A model generated the notes under the pieces. It saw only the letters and a list, made by a program, of their open reading frames with translations. It was not told the origin of the DNA and made no database searches. A stretch of 47,917 nt of DNA. Origin: Candidatus Borrarchaeum yapensis (GTDB lineage Archaea > Asgardarchaeota > Sifarchaeia > Borrarchaeales > Borrarchaeaceae). Both the position numbers and the translations under genes were made by a program. The stretch spans positions 1-47,917 of the forward strand of contig JAEOSF010000002.1 of the NCBI GenBank assembly GCA_016840515.1. Reading direction: 5' to 3'. Of this stretch, positions 17,920 through 25,672 are shown one piece after another (position 1 is the stretch's first letter; every line of letters starts with the position of its first letter).

Positions 17920-18672
17920 ATGGAGGCCGAAAAACCATTGGAACATCTTAAAAAGGATTTTGATGAAGTCCCAGTAGTTAAACTAGTGTTCTGGGGTGCT
18001 TCTATGGCAGGCAAGACAATGGCACTCACTATCTTCAAAGTTTTAAAAACCTTAGAAGATCCAGAGCGCGTTTACAGCTTTCTCACACTTGAGGATCCAA
18101 CTAAGAGAACATTGTTTTTTGATCGAGGAGTATTCGGTTTCGGTTATAACCCGTTGACTGGCAAAGATCGTTTGAAAGCACATATTTATACCGTACCTGG
18201 TCAACTTCGCCACATAACACAAAGAGAGGTCGTCACAAGCGGCGTTCAAGGACTTATTATCATATTAGACTCTACAAGAGCGCAGTTTGAGGCTAATAGA
18301 ACCGCTTTAACGGAACTCTCAAAATTTATCGACAGCTATGGGCTTAAAGACGTGCCTTTCGTGATCTGCTTGAATAAAATGGATCTTCCACCGGAGGATC
18401 GTACCCCAGTTATTCAGATGTCGGAGTTACTTGTTGAGACGGGATGGAGCGAACGGATGAGAGACGCGCATTCACGCATTATTGAAATGAGTTGTATGGA
18501 TGCAAAAAACGATTTGGTTACACTACTAAAAGCTGGTAGCACGTCCAGATTAAAAGATGATAACGGTCGTCTTAAAAAAGAATCACGACCAGAAACTGTC
18601 AAAAGGGTGATAATGCCTATAGAGATGATTCTGAGAGAGGTTCTAACAAGACAAATTGCTAGAACAAATTAA
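17920..18672 (+). CDS. MglA-type small Ras-superfamily GTPase
   Basis: This 250-residue GTPase has P-loop GASMAGKT (26-33), switch II TVPGQ (91-95) and base-recognition NKMD (152-155). TVPGQ instead of DxxGQ is the hallmark of the MglA group, which in bacteria controls polarity and motility; archaeal relatives are numerous but mostly unstudied. The protein is longer than MglA (about 195 residues), with a basic C-terminal part (RLKKESRPETVKRV) that could be a membrane or partner contact. No Roadblock/MglB-type GAP gene is seen nearby. The ATG start has no strong Shine-Dalgarno sequence. The next genes are convergent, so it appears to be monocistronic. Confidence 0.85.
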   Translation: MEAEKPLEHLKKDFDEVPVVKLVFWGASMAGKTMALTIFKVLKTLEDPERVYSFLTLEDPTKRTLFFDRGVFGFGYNPLTGKDRLKAHIYTVPGQLRHITQREVVTSGVQGLIIILDSTRAQFEANRTALTELSKFIDSYGLKDVPFVICLNKMDLPPEDRTPVIQMSELLVETGWSERMRDAHSRIIEMSCMDAKNDLVTLLKAGSTSRLKDDNGRLKKESRPETVKRVIMPIEMILREVLTRQIARTN

Positions 18673-18744
18673 AGACCAAAAATAGTAATTCAAGAGACTT
18701 GTCGTAAAGAGAGGGATGAACCCTCTAAGCCTTTTCAGTTATAA

Positions 18745-19068
18745 TCACTTGTTGGCAATTTTTTCTCGTGAAAAATCGAGGTTTTCTAAATCTGCTTTTA
18801 TACTATCGACACCCATTTCCCCAAGTTGATTTAATAACTCGTCTTGAAGCGTCATCACAGTTTGTAGAATATCTAAGTGATAGTAGTACTTTGGGTCAGA
18901 GGTAAGTTTTTTCCAATTCTCTTCGAGCAAAGTCGTGACGTTTAGTTTCATCAGCTCTTCTAATACCTCTTCAGGAGTGCCAGTGGAAAAAATTAATTTC
19001 TCTAATGCGCGTGATGCCTTTTCCGCTACCTCAAGGGCGGCCTCATTTAAAGACACATCATCTCCCAT
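18745..19068 (-). CDS. Small helical protein co-transcribed with Mrp ATPase
   Basis: The protein has 107 residues and is acidic and all-helical (NEAALEVAEKASRALEKLIF; LQTVMTLQDELLNQLGEMGV). It starts 3 nt after the stop of the Mrp/NBP35 gene, so it is almost certainly in the same operon and translationally linked. It contains no cysteines, so it is not itself an Fe-S carrier. It may be a regulatory partner of the ATPase (inference). I do not recognise the family. Confidence 0.6.
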   Translation of the reverse strand: MGDDVSLNEAALEVAEKASRALEKLIFSTGTPEEVLEELMKLNVTTLLEENWKKLTSDPKYYYHLDILQTVMTLQDELLNQLGEMGVDSIKADLENLDFSREKIANK

Positions 19069-19071
19069 TGG

Positions 19072-20028
19072 CTACTCACCTTCTGAGGAGGGCTTATGTT
19101 TTTCAAGTTCTTTTTCAATCTTTCGAACGATTTCCCTAAAATTCTTTGCGGCTTCGCTGTCAGGGTATTTCAATACAAAGGGTGTTCCTTCATCTCCAGA
19201 AGTTCTTATACGAGGATCAACGGGTATACTTCCGAGGAATGGCACTTCAAGTTCCTCAGAAGCGAGCTCCGCCCCACCTTCACCGAAGAACTCAACTTGA
19301 TTTCCACAATTCGCACATTTTAGTATCTCACCGCAATTAGGGCAAATTGCGTGGGCCGACATGTTCTCAATAACTCCCAAAACAGGTACGCTCATTTCTT
19401 TTACCATTTCCCCAGATTTCCTCACATCTAAAAGTGCAACTTCTTGAGGGGTAGCAACTATAACTACACCATCGAGTTCTGGAATCTTTTCAATGATCGT
19501 CTGGGGCTCATCACCTGTTCCTGGAGGCAGGTCGATAATAAGATAGTCGAGTTCTCCCCAATCTACAGCGGCTAAAAATTGTTTGATCACCCTTGTTTTG
19601 TACGGTCCTCTCCACATAACAGGAGTAGAGTCACTTGGCCAATACAATGCGACTGACCACACTTTAATGCCCTCTTCTGTCTCAAGCGGATAGAAAGTGC
19701 GACCTTTAAAATCAGGATATTTCTCATGTAAGCCCATCATTTTTGGGACATTAGGACCGTGAACATCGGCATCTAAGATACCACAGTTATAGCCTTCTGC
19801 TTTAAATGCCGCTACCAAATTTGTAGCTACAGTTGACTTACCTACGCCACCTTTACCCGACATTACCGCAATTTTATGCTTTATTTTTTCAAAGCGGCTC
19901 ACGATAGGTGAGCGTAGTTTTGAAACATACTTTAGTTCTTCCCTTGTTTCTCCTTTATCTCGAAGATCCAAGATCTTCTGGATCACTTCTTCTGCCTTTT
20001 TTTCCTTTACTTTTTTTTCTGAACTCAT
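19072..20028 (-). CDS. mrp: Mrp/NBP35-family P-loop ATPase (Fe-S carrier)
   Basis: This is a MinD/Mrp-type ATPase of 318 residues with the deviant Walker A GKGGVGKSTVATN, DADVHGPNVPKMMG and DLPPGTGDEPQT. Mrp/NBP35/ApbC proteins bind and transfer [4Fe-4S] clusters. A four-cysteine insert CPNCGEILKCANCG forms a zinc-ribbon-like or cluster-binding loop, as in several archaeal Mrp proteins. The N-terminus has a lysine-rich helix and then an MIP18-like remnant. The start is taken at MSSEKK (AGGTG eight bases upstream) rather than eight codons earlier. The many Fe-S proteins in this window (HdrA-like proteins, ferredoxins, AOR, DUF362) are plausible clients. Confidence 0.9.
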   Translation of the reverse strand: MSSEKKVKEKKAEEVIQKILDLRDKGETREELKYVSKLRSPIVSRFEKIKHKIAVMSGKGGVGKSTVATNLVAAFKAEGYNCGILDADVHGPNVPKMMGLHEKYPDFKGRTFYPLETEEGIKVWSVALYWPSDSTPVMWRGPYKTRVIKQFLAAVDWGELDYLIIDLPPGTGDEPQTIIEKIPELDGVVIVATPQEVALLDVRKSGEMVKEMSVPVLGVIENMSAHAICPNCGEILKCANCGNQVEFFGEGGAELASEELEVPFLGSIPVDPRIRTSGDEGTPFVLKYPDSEAAKNFREIVRKIEKELEKHKPSSEGE

Positions 20029-20118
20029 AAGATTGCACCTCTTGTGAATCATTATAATTTGAGAAGTTATTATTCTTTTAGTTTTTGTTAAAAGAAATTA
20101 AACAAGATTTACAAAAAC

Positions 20119-20448
20119 CTAATCTGAAAATTTGTATTTCTTTTCTATTAGAGAACGTTTTATTTCTTTGGATTTTTTCTTTCTCTTCCATGATTCTTCT
20201 ACTTCTTTCACATACTTTTCATAATCCGTTAATTGAAAATATTGCATGTTATCTTTTTCTCTTATCTTTCCTTCTTCGATTAGTTCCCGAAATGCATCAT
20301 GAATTTCTTCTGGTGTAGTCATTCTAGTAATTACATGAAAAGAGAAAAGATTTAGGAGTGTATTGGCACTAACCCATTCTTTAGGGTTAATAGTTTTTGA
20401 ATGCAGTCGCCTTAGTTCTATGATTATCGTAGTTTTTGCATCTACCAT
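20119..20448 (-). CDS. Small probable winged-helix protein
   Basis: The protein has about 109 residues from the ATG at 20448 (MVDAKTTIIIELRRL). The first two thirds look like a winged helix (WVSANTLLNLF, EIHDAFRELIEEGKIREKD, YFQLTDYEKY) and the C-terminus is strongly basic (ESWKRKKKSKEIKRSL), suggesting nucleic-acid binding. An ATG eleven codons upstream is in frame but coincides with the TATA-like TAATATATAT at 20481-20490, so the downstream ATG is preferred and the transcript would be nearly leaderless. No regulon or family assignment is possible. Confidence 0.5.
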   Translation of the reverse strand: MVDAKTTIIIELRRLHSKTINPKEWVSANTLLNLFSFHVITRMTTPEEIHDAFRELIEEGKIREKDNMQYFQLTDYEKYVKEVEESWKRKKKSKEIKRSLIEKKYKFSD

Positions 20449-20480
20449 AGAAAACGCCCGTATAATAATTGGTAAGTTCA

Positions 20481-20490
20481 TAATATATAT
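20481..20490 (-). promoter_or_regulatory. TATA-like element for the small winged-helix gene
   Basis: ATATATATTA on the minus strand is centred about 37 nt upstream of the ATG at 20448, the distance expected for an archaeal TATA box driving a near-leaderless transcript. It overlaps the alternative in-frame ATG, which supports the shorter protein. Confidence 0.4.
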
Positions 20491-20523
20491 CTACGTATTT
20501 TGCTAACTAAGGGGATTGCATCC

Positions 20524-20907
20524 CTAGATCAATTCTTGGTAGGTGAATTCGTCATCAAATTCCTTTGCCTTTTTTTTGCCCATTTCAGTAAGTCTATAAC
20601 ATCGTTGGATCGCTCTTCTCTGTTGATTGGGGTCACTATCATTTGCAGAAATCTCTAGTACCTGCACATAGCCTAAATCGGCTAATTTCCATAAAGTTCG
20701 AAAAATAGACTTTGTGCCCTTGTTAAGCGCACGACTTAATGTACCACAATGTCGCCCCTTAACCCCTGTTGGGACTTGATGAGAGCATATACCAGGGCAG
20801 GTTACTCCTAAATCGTGTAAATGAGCTACCATGAGTTTTCTAATCCATTTTTCCTTAAAAAGTTCCTCTGCTTCTTGAGCTGCATCCTGAGTGACTGTTG
20901 TCATCAT
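20524..20907 (-). CDS. Winged-helix transcriptional regulator
   Basis: The 127-residue protein reads as a winged helix: helix (KWIRKLMVAHLHDLG), recognition region (GTLSRALNKGTKSIFRTLWKLADLGYVQVLEI) and wing ending YRLTEMGKKKAKEF, as in PadR/MarR-like archaeal regulators. Three cysteines (CPGIC and HC) precede the recognition helix and might bind a metal or sense redox state (inference). GGAAGTGATGA lies upstream of the ATG. It sits between the other small winged-helix gene and the DUF362-type gene on the same strand; the target is unknown. Confidence 0.65.
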   Translation of the reverse strand: MMTTVTQDAAQEAEELFKEKWIRKLMVAHLHDLGVTCPGICSHQVPTGVKGRHCGTLSRALNKGTKSIFRTLWKLADLGYVQVLEISANDSDPNQQRRAIQRCYRLTEMGKKKAKEFDDEFTYQELI

Positions 20908-20990
20908 TCATCACTTCCTTTTAATCTGATTCTTAACTAATCCATCTTTATAAAAAAGCCTTACATATGTGCAATTTGAATAATTATTGG

Positions 20991-22148
20991 CTAATCAGTA
21001 TCTATTTTCCAAGCATCTATTAACTTATAATTTGTTGTTCCTAGACCAAGTTCTTCAGCGGCGTTAATCAGCACCATTGGATCAACGTTCATCCCGCTAA
21101 TTGCCTTAAATTTTTCTGTTTTTTTCTCTAATACATTAAATTGTTCAGCCATAGACCCTGGCACACCCGCAACTTTATTAACAATATCAAGAGTCGCTTT
21201 ATCGATGGCAACGGGGTCTTTCGATGCGAGGATACCTAAATCTGGAATAAACGGTATTCCCGAGTCCGAGTCCCAATCCGGATGAGGTGTAACTTCCATA
21301 ACAAAATTAAAGTACCCAATCTTACCCTCCATTGCTTGAACGATGAATGAGGCTGCATCAGCTACTTTCATTTGAAGGTCTACTACCTGCTCTGGAGACA
21401 CTTCTATTGCGGCCTGTGGACACTTCACTATACATTTTCCACATCCAACACATTTATTGGAATCAATAATCACCGTTTCGTTAATTTTAATTGCATCCCA
21501 CTCACACATCCGTTGGCATAAACCACAAGTGTTACAGTTTTCCATGTTTACAGTTGGTTGAAAATCTTCATGGATACGCAGCTTCCCCTTTTTAGCAGTA
21601 CATCCAATGCCTAAATCGGTTATAGCGCCATAAAAACCAAGGAACGGATCTCCTGTAACGTGAGTAAGCATAGTCAATAATTGACAATAGGTAATCGTTG
21701 CACCAATTTCCAATACACGGATTTTTTTTCCTCTTTTGTTCATAATGGTCTTGCTATCCATTCCTGTGTAGCCTTCCGCCAAGAAAATTTCTGTACCTAA
21801 GGACTCCATAGAAAAACCATGTTGGCGACATTTGTAAGCCCAAGATGTCGCATCGTAGCGCGGTCCTCCTTTCCAAAGACTAAGTGAATCAATAGCGATT
21901 GGCACTGCGCGTAATTTCAAGAATTCATCAACTAATATCCTCACAAATAACGGACGTAAATAACGAGTAGACTCTTTTGCTCCCGCTAAGAATCTAATAC
22001 CAGGTCTTGTAGGTTCCGTTTCAGAAATCCATTCTTGGACATCTAGTAGTTCAAACAGGCGCTCCAATGAGATTCTCATATTTTGCCACGGGAAATATGA
22101 GGTAGCAGACGCAAAATAAACTTCAGCTTCTGTCAAATGAACAAACAC
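20991..22148 (-). CDS. DUF362-type protein with two [4Fe-4S] ferredoxin motifs
   Basis: The protein has about 385 residues. The DUF362 body (VRILVDEFLKL ... DPVAIDKATLDIVNKV ... NAAEELGLGTTNYKL) is interrupted by a bacterial-type ferredoxin domain with CNTCGLCQRMC and CVGCGKCIVKCP, each a full CxxCxxCxxxC set. DUF362 proteins are common in anaerobic archaea and bacteria; their reaction is unknown, though electron transfer or Fe-S handling is usually assumed. The GTG at 22146-22148 opens the frame, but a TTG four codons later (22136) has GGAG at a better distance and may be the real start. Confidence 0.8.
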   Translation of the reverse strand: MFVHLTEAEVYFASATSYFPWQNMRISLERLFELLDVQEWISETEPTRPGIRFLAGAKESTRYLRPLFVRILVDEFLKLRAVPIAIDSLSLWKGGPRYDATSWAYKCRQHGFSMESLGTEIFLAEGYTGMDSKTIMNKRGKKIRVLEIGATITYCQLLTMLTHVTGDPFLGFYGAITDLGIGCTAKKGKLRIHEDFQPTVNMENCNTCGLCQRMCEWDAIKINETVIIDSNKCVGCGKCIVKCPQAAIEVSPEQVVDLQMKVADAASFIVQAMEGKIGYFNFVMEVTPHPDWDSDSGIPFIPDLGILASKDPVAIDKATLDIVNKVAGVPGSMAEQFNVLEKKTEKFKAISGMNVDPMVLINAAEELGLGTTNYKLIDAWKIDTD

Positions 22149-22399
22149 TCCATTTTACATATTAGAAAACTAAAAGCGGTTCTTTTTGTGAAGACACCTC
22201 TAGTTTAGATTTTTCTTTAAAAACGTTTGTGATTCGGATTCAACCAAATCAAGTAAAGAGATCTGGTCTTTCAGAATACTTTAGAGAGCATTCCTGTGGG
22301 TTAAAACTGATAAAAGGTTATAAAATTTGTCATACGGACAGAAGCATTCTAAAAGATCGTTATATTTCAGAAAAAAAGAAGTTGCGTCACAATACCTTG
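22149..22399. other. 251-bp intergenic region
   Basis: This AT-rich sequence lies between the DUF362-type gene and nifS/iscS, both on the minus strand. No gene or strong hairpin was found by eye. Direct-strand open frames running from here into nifS are antisense artefacts. Confidence 0.4.
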
Positions 22400-23557
22400 T
22401 CACATTAAGTTTGGATGTAACGCTCGCAATTTGGAAATACTTTTCGGTAAAACCTCAAGCACATAATCAATTTCATCTTCAGTTGTTTCAGAACTCAAAG
22501 TTAGTCTTAACGATCCTTCCGCCTCAGTATGGGTTAAACCAAGTGCAATAAGAACATGCGATGGCTCAGCTGAGTGGGAACCACAAGCACTACCTGTGGA
22601 TGCCGAAATGCCATTCATATCAAGATCTAAAATCAAGGCTTCACCATTGACTTGATTAAATCGAAAATTAGCATTATTTGGTAGCCTTTTCGTACGATGT
22701 CCATTAAGATATGAACCTTCTACATGTTCTAAGACTCCATCTATAAGTTTATCTCTCATTCTTGTCATATATTGAGCCTTTTTATCTAAATCGGTTGTTA
22801 CCAACTCCGCAGCTCTTGCATAACCTACAATTCCTGGGACATTCTCAGTTCCTGAACGAATATTATACTCATGACCTCCACCGTGCATCAGTGGCTCAAT
22901 AGATGTGCCTTTACGAATATAGAGGGCACCTACTCCTTTAGGGCCATGGATTTTGTGGGATGACATTGAAAGTAAATCGACCCCTAATTTATTGACATCA
23001 ACGTTAAGTTTTCCGATAGATTGAACTGCATCTGTATGAAGCACAATATTATTTTTCCTAGCAAGTTTGCTAATTTCTTCAATTAGCTGAATTGTGCCAA
23101 TTTCGTTATTTGCATGCATTACAGAAATTACAATGGTATCAGGCCTGATGGCATTTTGGACATCATCTACATTTACCAATCCTTCTCTGTCAACGGGCAG
23201 GTAAGTTACTTCAAAACCTTGTTTTTCCAGAAATTTTGCAGTTTTCAAAATAGCAGAATGTTCAATGACACTCGTAATGATGTGTTTTCCTTCATATTCA
23301 TCGGAAAATGCGATGCCTTTTAAAGCAAGGTTATCTGCTTCAGTACCTCCAGAAGTGAATATAATCTCCTCTTCCTCAGCGCCAATGGCTTTAGCTACAA
23401 CTTGCCTCGCGTTGTCAATTGCCTTACGAGCTTCACGACCAAATTCATGAATGCTTGAGGCGTTACCAAAGTACTTGATAAAGTAATCATGAATCACTTC
23501 TGCGACACGTGGATCAACTGGAGTTGTAGAGGCATTGTCCATATACACTACTTTCAC
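22400..23557 (-). CDS. iscS: Cysteine desulfurase (NifS/IscS family)
   Basis: This PLP enzyme converts cysteine to alanine and a protein persulfide for Fe-S cluster and other sulfur transfer. The PLP lysine is K202 in SSHKIHGPKGVGALY, and H100 and D176 lie in the expected HSAIL and HTDAVQS contexts. The catalytic cysteine C325 is in GSACGSHSAEPSHVL, the long flexible-loop arrangement of class I (NifS/IscS) rather than SufS. The 385-residue length is normal. It starts at GTG behind GGAGG, with a TATA-like AATTATATACG about 55-65 nt upstream. No IscU scaffold is adjacent; the Mrp ATPase 2.4 kb away may receive its product. Confidence 0.92.
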   Translation of the reverse strand: MKVVYMDNASTTPVDPRVAEVIHDYFIKYFGNASSIHEFGREARKAIDNARQVVAKAIGAEEEEIIFTSGGTEADNLALKGIAFSDEYEGKHIITSVIEHSAILKTAKFLEKQGFEVTYLPVDREGLVNVDDVQNAIRPDTIVISVMHANNEIGTIQLIEEISKLARKNNIVLHTDAVQSIGKLNVDVNKLGVDLLSMSSHKIHGPKGVGALYIRKGTSIEPLMHGGGHEYNIRSGTENVPGIVGYARAAELVTTDLDKKAQYMTRMRDKLIDGVLEHVEGSYLNGHRTKRLPNNANFRFNQVNGEALILDLDMNGISASTGSACGSHSAEPSHVLIALGLTHTEAEGSLRLTLSSETTEDEIDYVLEVLPKSISKLRALHPNLM

Positions 23558-23707
23558 GAAATCCCTCCGACATATTATATTTTTTGTCTAGGACACTTAG
23601 AAAGGAATTATAGCGTATATAATTCTTGTTGATATTGTATAAGACTGTGGACAACCACTTGATGTTTGCTTCATTTCGAAAAAAGGTTTGTTAAGGAGAA
23701 CTAAAAG

Positions 23708-24037
23708 ATGGTGCGTAACTATTTCAACAAATTAGTTAGAGACAAGATACCAGATATAATTAGACAGCAAGGGAATCATCCAGAATATCATACTGCAAAT
23801 GATAAAGCGGAATATTGCCAAGCATTAAGAGAAAAAATTCTAGAAGAGGTGATTGAACTCAAAGAATCAAACGACGTTAATGAACTCATTGATGTCCTAG
23901 AAGCTGTTTATTGCTTAATTGAAGCTGAAAATATAGATTTTACAAGAATAGAAGAATTGAGAAAGAAAAAGAATGTAGAACGTGGAAGTTTTAAAAAGCG
24001 CATTATTTTGGATTATGTCGAAAGAAACTCCACATAG
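23708..24037 (+). CDS. MazG-like nucleoside triphosphate pyrophosphohydrolase
   Basis: This small all-alpha NTP pyrophosphatase has 109 residues. It opens with YFNKLVRDKIPDIIRQQG, the hallmark of a group of stand-alone house-cleaning MazG-like proteins. The metal-binding acidic motif is KILEEVIELKES followed by NELIDVLEA (EExxE plus ExxD). Such proteins hydrolyse non-canonical or excess NTPs to NMP and pyrophosphate. The ATG start has AAGGAG upstream. It is divergent from iscS and appears to be monocistronic. Confidence 0.85.
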   Translation: MVRNYFNKLVRDKIPDIIRQQGNHPEYHTANDKAEYCQALREKILEEVIELKESNDVNELIDVLEAVYCLIEAENIDFTRIEELRKKKNVERGSFKKRIILDYVERNST

Positions 24038-24147
24038 TAAATGCAACAAAACGGAGAATGTATAGTAGGGTTTATCGTTATCATGAACATCATTAAACAT
24101 GAATTTTACGCAATTCACTTATCTAAAAAATAGTTACAGAAGCCTCA

Positions 24148-25005
24148 CTAAATTGCCGTTACGGTAGTTTTTTTGACTACAGTATTCAGAAAAGCGGGAT
24201 AAAACTTTGCATTATTGAGAGAAAGAAGAATCATCTCGGTTTTATTCATCCGATGCACAATTTTCTTCTCACCTGTTTTTGTAATCATTGTACGAAATTT
24301 TCCTGCAAGAATATTGTATAATGATGAATCAAATGAATATGCATTTGTAATCAAAGGTATTTTTTTTCGATTTGTCGAATTAAATGCGAGTAAATGTGTT
24401 TTATTCCAGATATTGTATTTTTCTAATATGTTCTTCCGCTTTGTGAAGATTGAGAAGGGTCTACAAGACACAGCAAACCACATATATTCATCAATTAACC
24501 CTGAATCACAGTACAAATGAAAATCAGCGTCATTGTTAAAATGTAAAGGAAGAACAAGTTTATCTTGTTTACCAAGTATTTCAAGTGTCCTTCCTGCTAT
24601 TTCTATGTTTTTTTCTTTGTTTTTTTCACCGAACTTCCAGAGTGGCACGTCTGGGACAATAAGATAGTCAACCAACTGCAACCATTTTTCTGTTTTTTCT
24701 ATGAAATCCGGTAATTTTTCAATTGAAAAGGGAGTTTTTCTTTGAATAATACCGTTATCGAGCATAATTTCTTTAGCATGAGCTTTTCTTAGGTTTTCAG
24801 CATATTTAATAGCACTTGGTCTGATAAGAACAGTTGATACGGGGACTTCGGTAATCAGTTTATGGCGTTCCTGTTCTGATTCAAAATTTGCCTCAACAAG
24901 TGATAAATGCTTTTCCATTGTTTCGAGGGTATTCTTTTCTGCAATCGAATCGCTAAGAAAACAACATTGCTGATAACTTAATGAAGCAAAAAATTTCACT
25001 GGCAT
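24148..25005 (-). CDS. Probable TIM-barrel protein resembling tRNA-guanine transglycosylase
   Basis: The 285-residue protein has segments spaced like TGT-superfamily barrels: IMLDNGIIQ, LVDYLIVPDVPLW, LVLPLHFNN, MWFAVSCR, THLLAFN and NAYSFDSSLYN, each a beta strand ending in polar or acidic residues. The canonical TGT zinc cysteines are not seen. Phage and archaeal TGT-like proteins of unknown substrate have similar size. It is the last gene of a probable operon with the MFS transporter and two thioredoxin-fold proteins. The assignment rests on motif spacing only. The Shine-Dalgarno sequence is weak. Confidence 0.45.
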   Translation of the reverse strand: MPVKFFASLSYQQCCFLSDSIAEKNTLETMEKHLSLVEANFESEQERHKLITEVPVSTVLIRPSAIKYAENLRKAHAKEIMLDNGIIQRKTPFSIEKLPDFIEKTEKWLQLVDYLIVPDVPLWKFGEKNKEKNIEIAGRTLEILGKQDKLVLPLHFNNDADFHLYCDSGLIDEYMWFAVSCRPFSIFTKRKNILEKYNIWNKTHLLAFNSTNRKKIPLITNAYSFDSSLYNILAGKFRTMITKTGEKKIVHRMNKTEMILLSLNNAKFYPAFLNTVVKKTTVTAI

Positions 25006-25038
25006 TTTCTGTCTAGTTAGTTACTTTGTTATATTTTA

Positions 25039-25353
25039 TTATCTGATCTTATCTAAAGCGTCTTCAAGCATTTCCTTTGGCGGAAATTCGTGTGTCTTTT
25101 CTTTATAGATATAGAACCTGCAACCTGCTGATTTATAACTTGTAACCTTTTCAGCCATTGGGTCAATGTCTTTGCCATTAATGTTTATTTGCGGGGAACC
25201 AAAGTAGTGATGCGTTTCTGCAGCTTCTTGGGTCTCAATCTTCATCAATTTGACTTCTACATCAATTTTTTTGTCTTTCAGAACTTGTTTTAACATTCCC
25301 AATGTTCTTTCCCAAGTATGACATCCTTCGCTGTAATATAATTCTACATTCAT
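25039..25353 (-). CDS. Thioredoxin-fold protein with GCHTW motif
   Basis: The 104-residue protein starts with beta-strand NVELYYSEGCHTWERT, where a thioredoxin CxxC is reduced to a single cysteine, followed by GSPQININGKDIDP as the cis-Pro strand and a second cysteine at SAGCRFY. This matches the group of small thioredoxin-like proteins that carry SPxIxINGxDxDP and often Sec or Cys in the first motif. It overlaps the upstream glutaredoxin-like gene by 4 nt (ATGA), so the two are made together. It may be a metal- or metalloid-linked redox protein (inference). Confidence 0.65.
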   Translation of the reverse strand: MNVELYYSEGCHTWERTLGMLKQVLKDKKIDVEVKLMKIETQEAAETHHYFGSPQININGKDIDPMAEKVTSYKSAGCRFYIYKEKTHEFPPKEMLEDALDKIR

Positions 25354-25604
25354 TTTTTGGCCTCCAAATTCAATGATGTCCTTATCTTTTCTTCATCAAA
25401 GCCTGTTATTATTTCAACACTATTTGAGCATGTAATTTCAATAACGGGGACAGCAGTTTGCTGACTAATCTTTATCATTTCTGTCCGTGCCTTTTCATCT
25501 TCGAGAACATTTTTATCTTCAAATTCAATTTCGTATTTCCTCAAAAGTTCTCTAGTTTTTTTACAAAATGGACAATCTGGTGTAGAAAATAATCTGATTT
25601 TCAT
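25350..25604 (-). CDS. Glutaredoxin-like protein (CPFC)
   Basis: This 84-residue single thioredoxin fold has TPDCPFCKKTRELL (CxxC at C10/C13), the linker strand and TAVPVIEI with the cis-proline. An additional cysteine lies in ITCSNS. Its size and motif fit NrdH/glutaredoxin-type disulfide reductants. It overlaps the next gene by 4 nt and follows the MFS gene by 68 nt. The start ATG is followed by a short hydrophobic strand, as in glutaredoxins. The electron donor is unknown. Confidence 0.85.
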   Translation of the reverse strand: MKIRLFSTPDCPFCKKTRELLRKYEIEFEDKNVLEDEKARTEMIKISQQTAVPVIEITCSNSVEIITGFDEEKIRTSLNLEAKK

Positions 25605-25672
25605 TTTCTTAATCTCATTTCTTTTAGTTCCACATTAAATTATTGATTTCTAAAAGGGCAATTTTCTATTCT

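Noticed and set aside
23114..23450. Plus-strand open frames within iscS
   Set aside because: They are antisense shadows of a clearly conserved enzyme gene.
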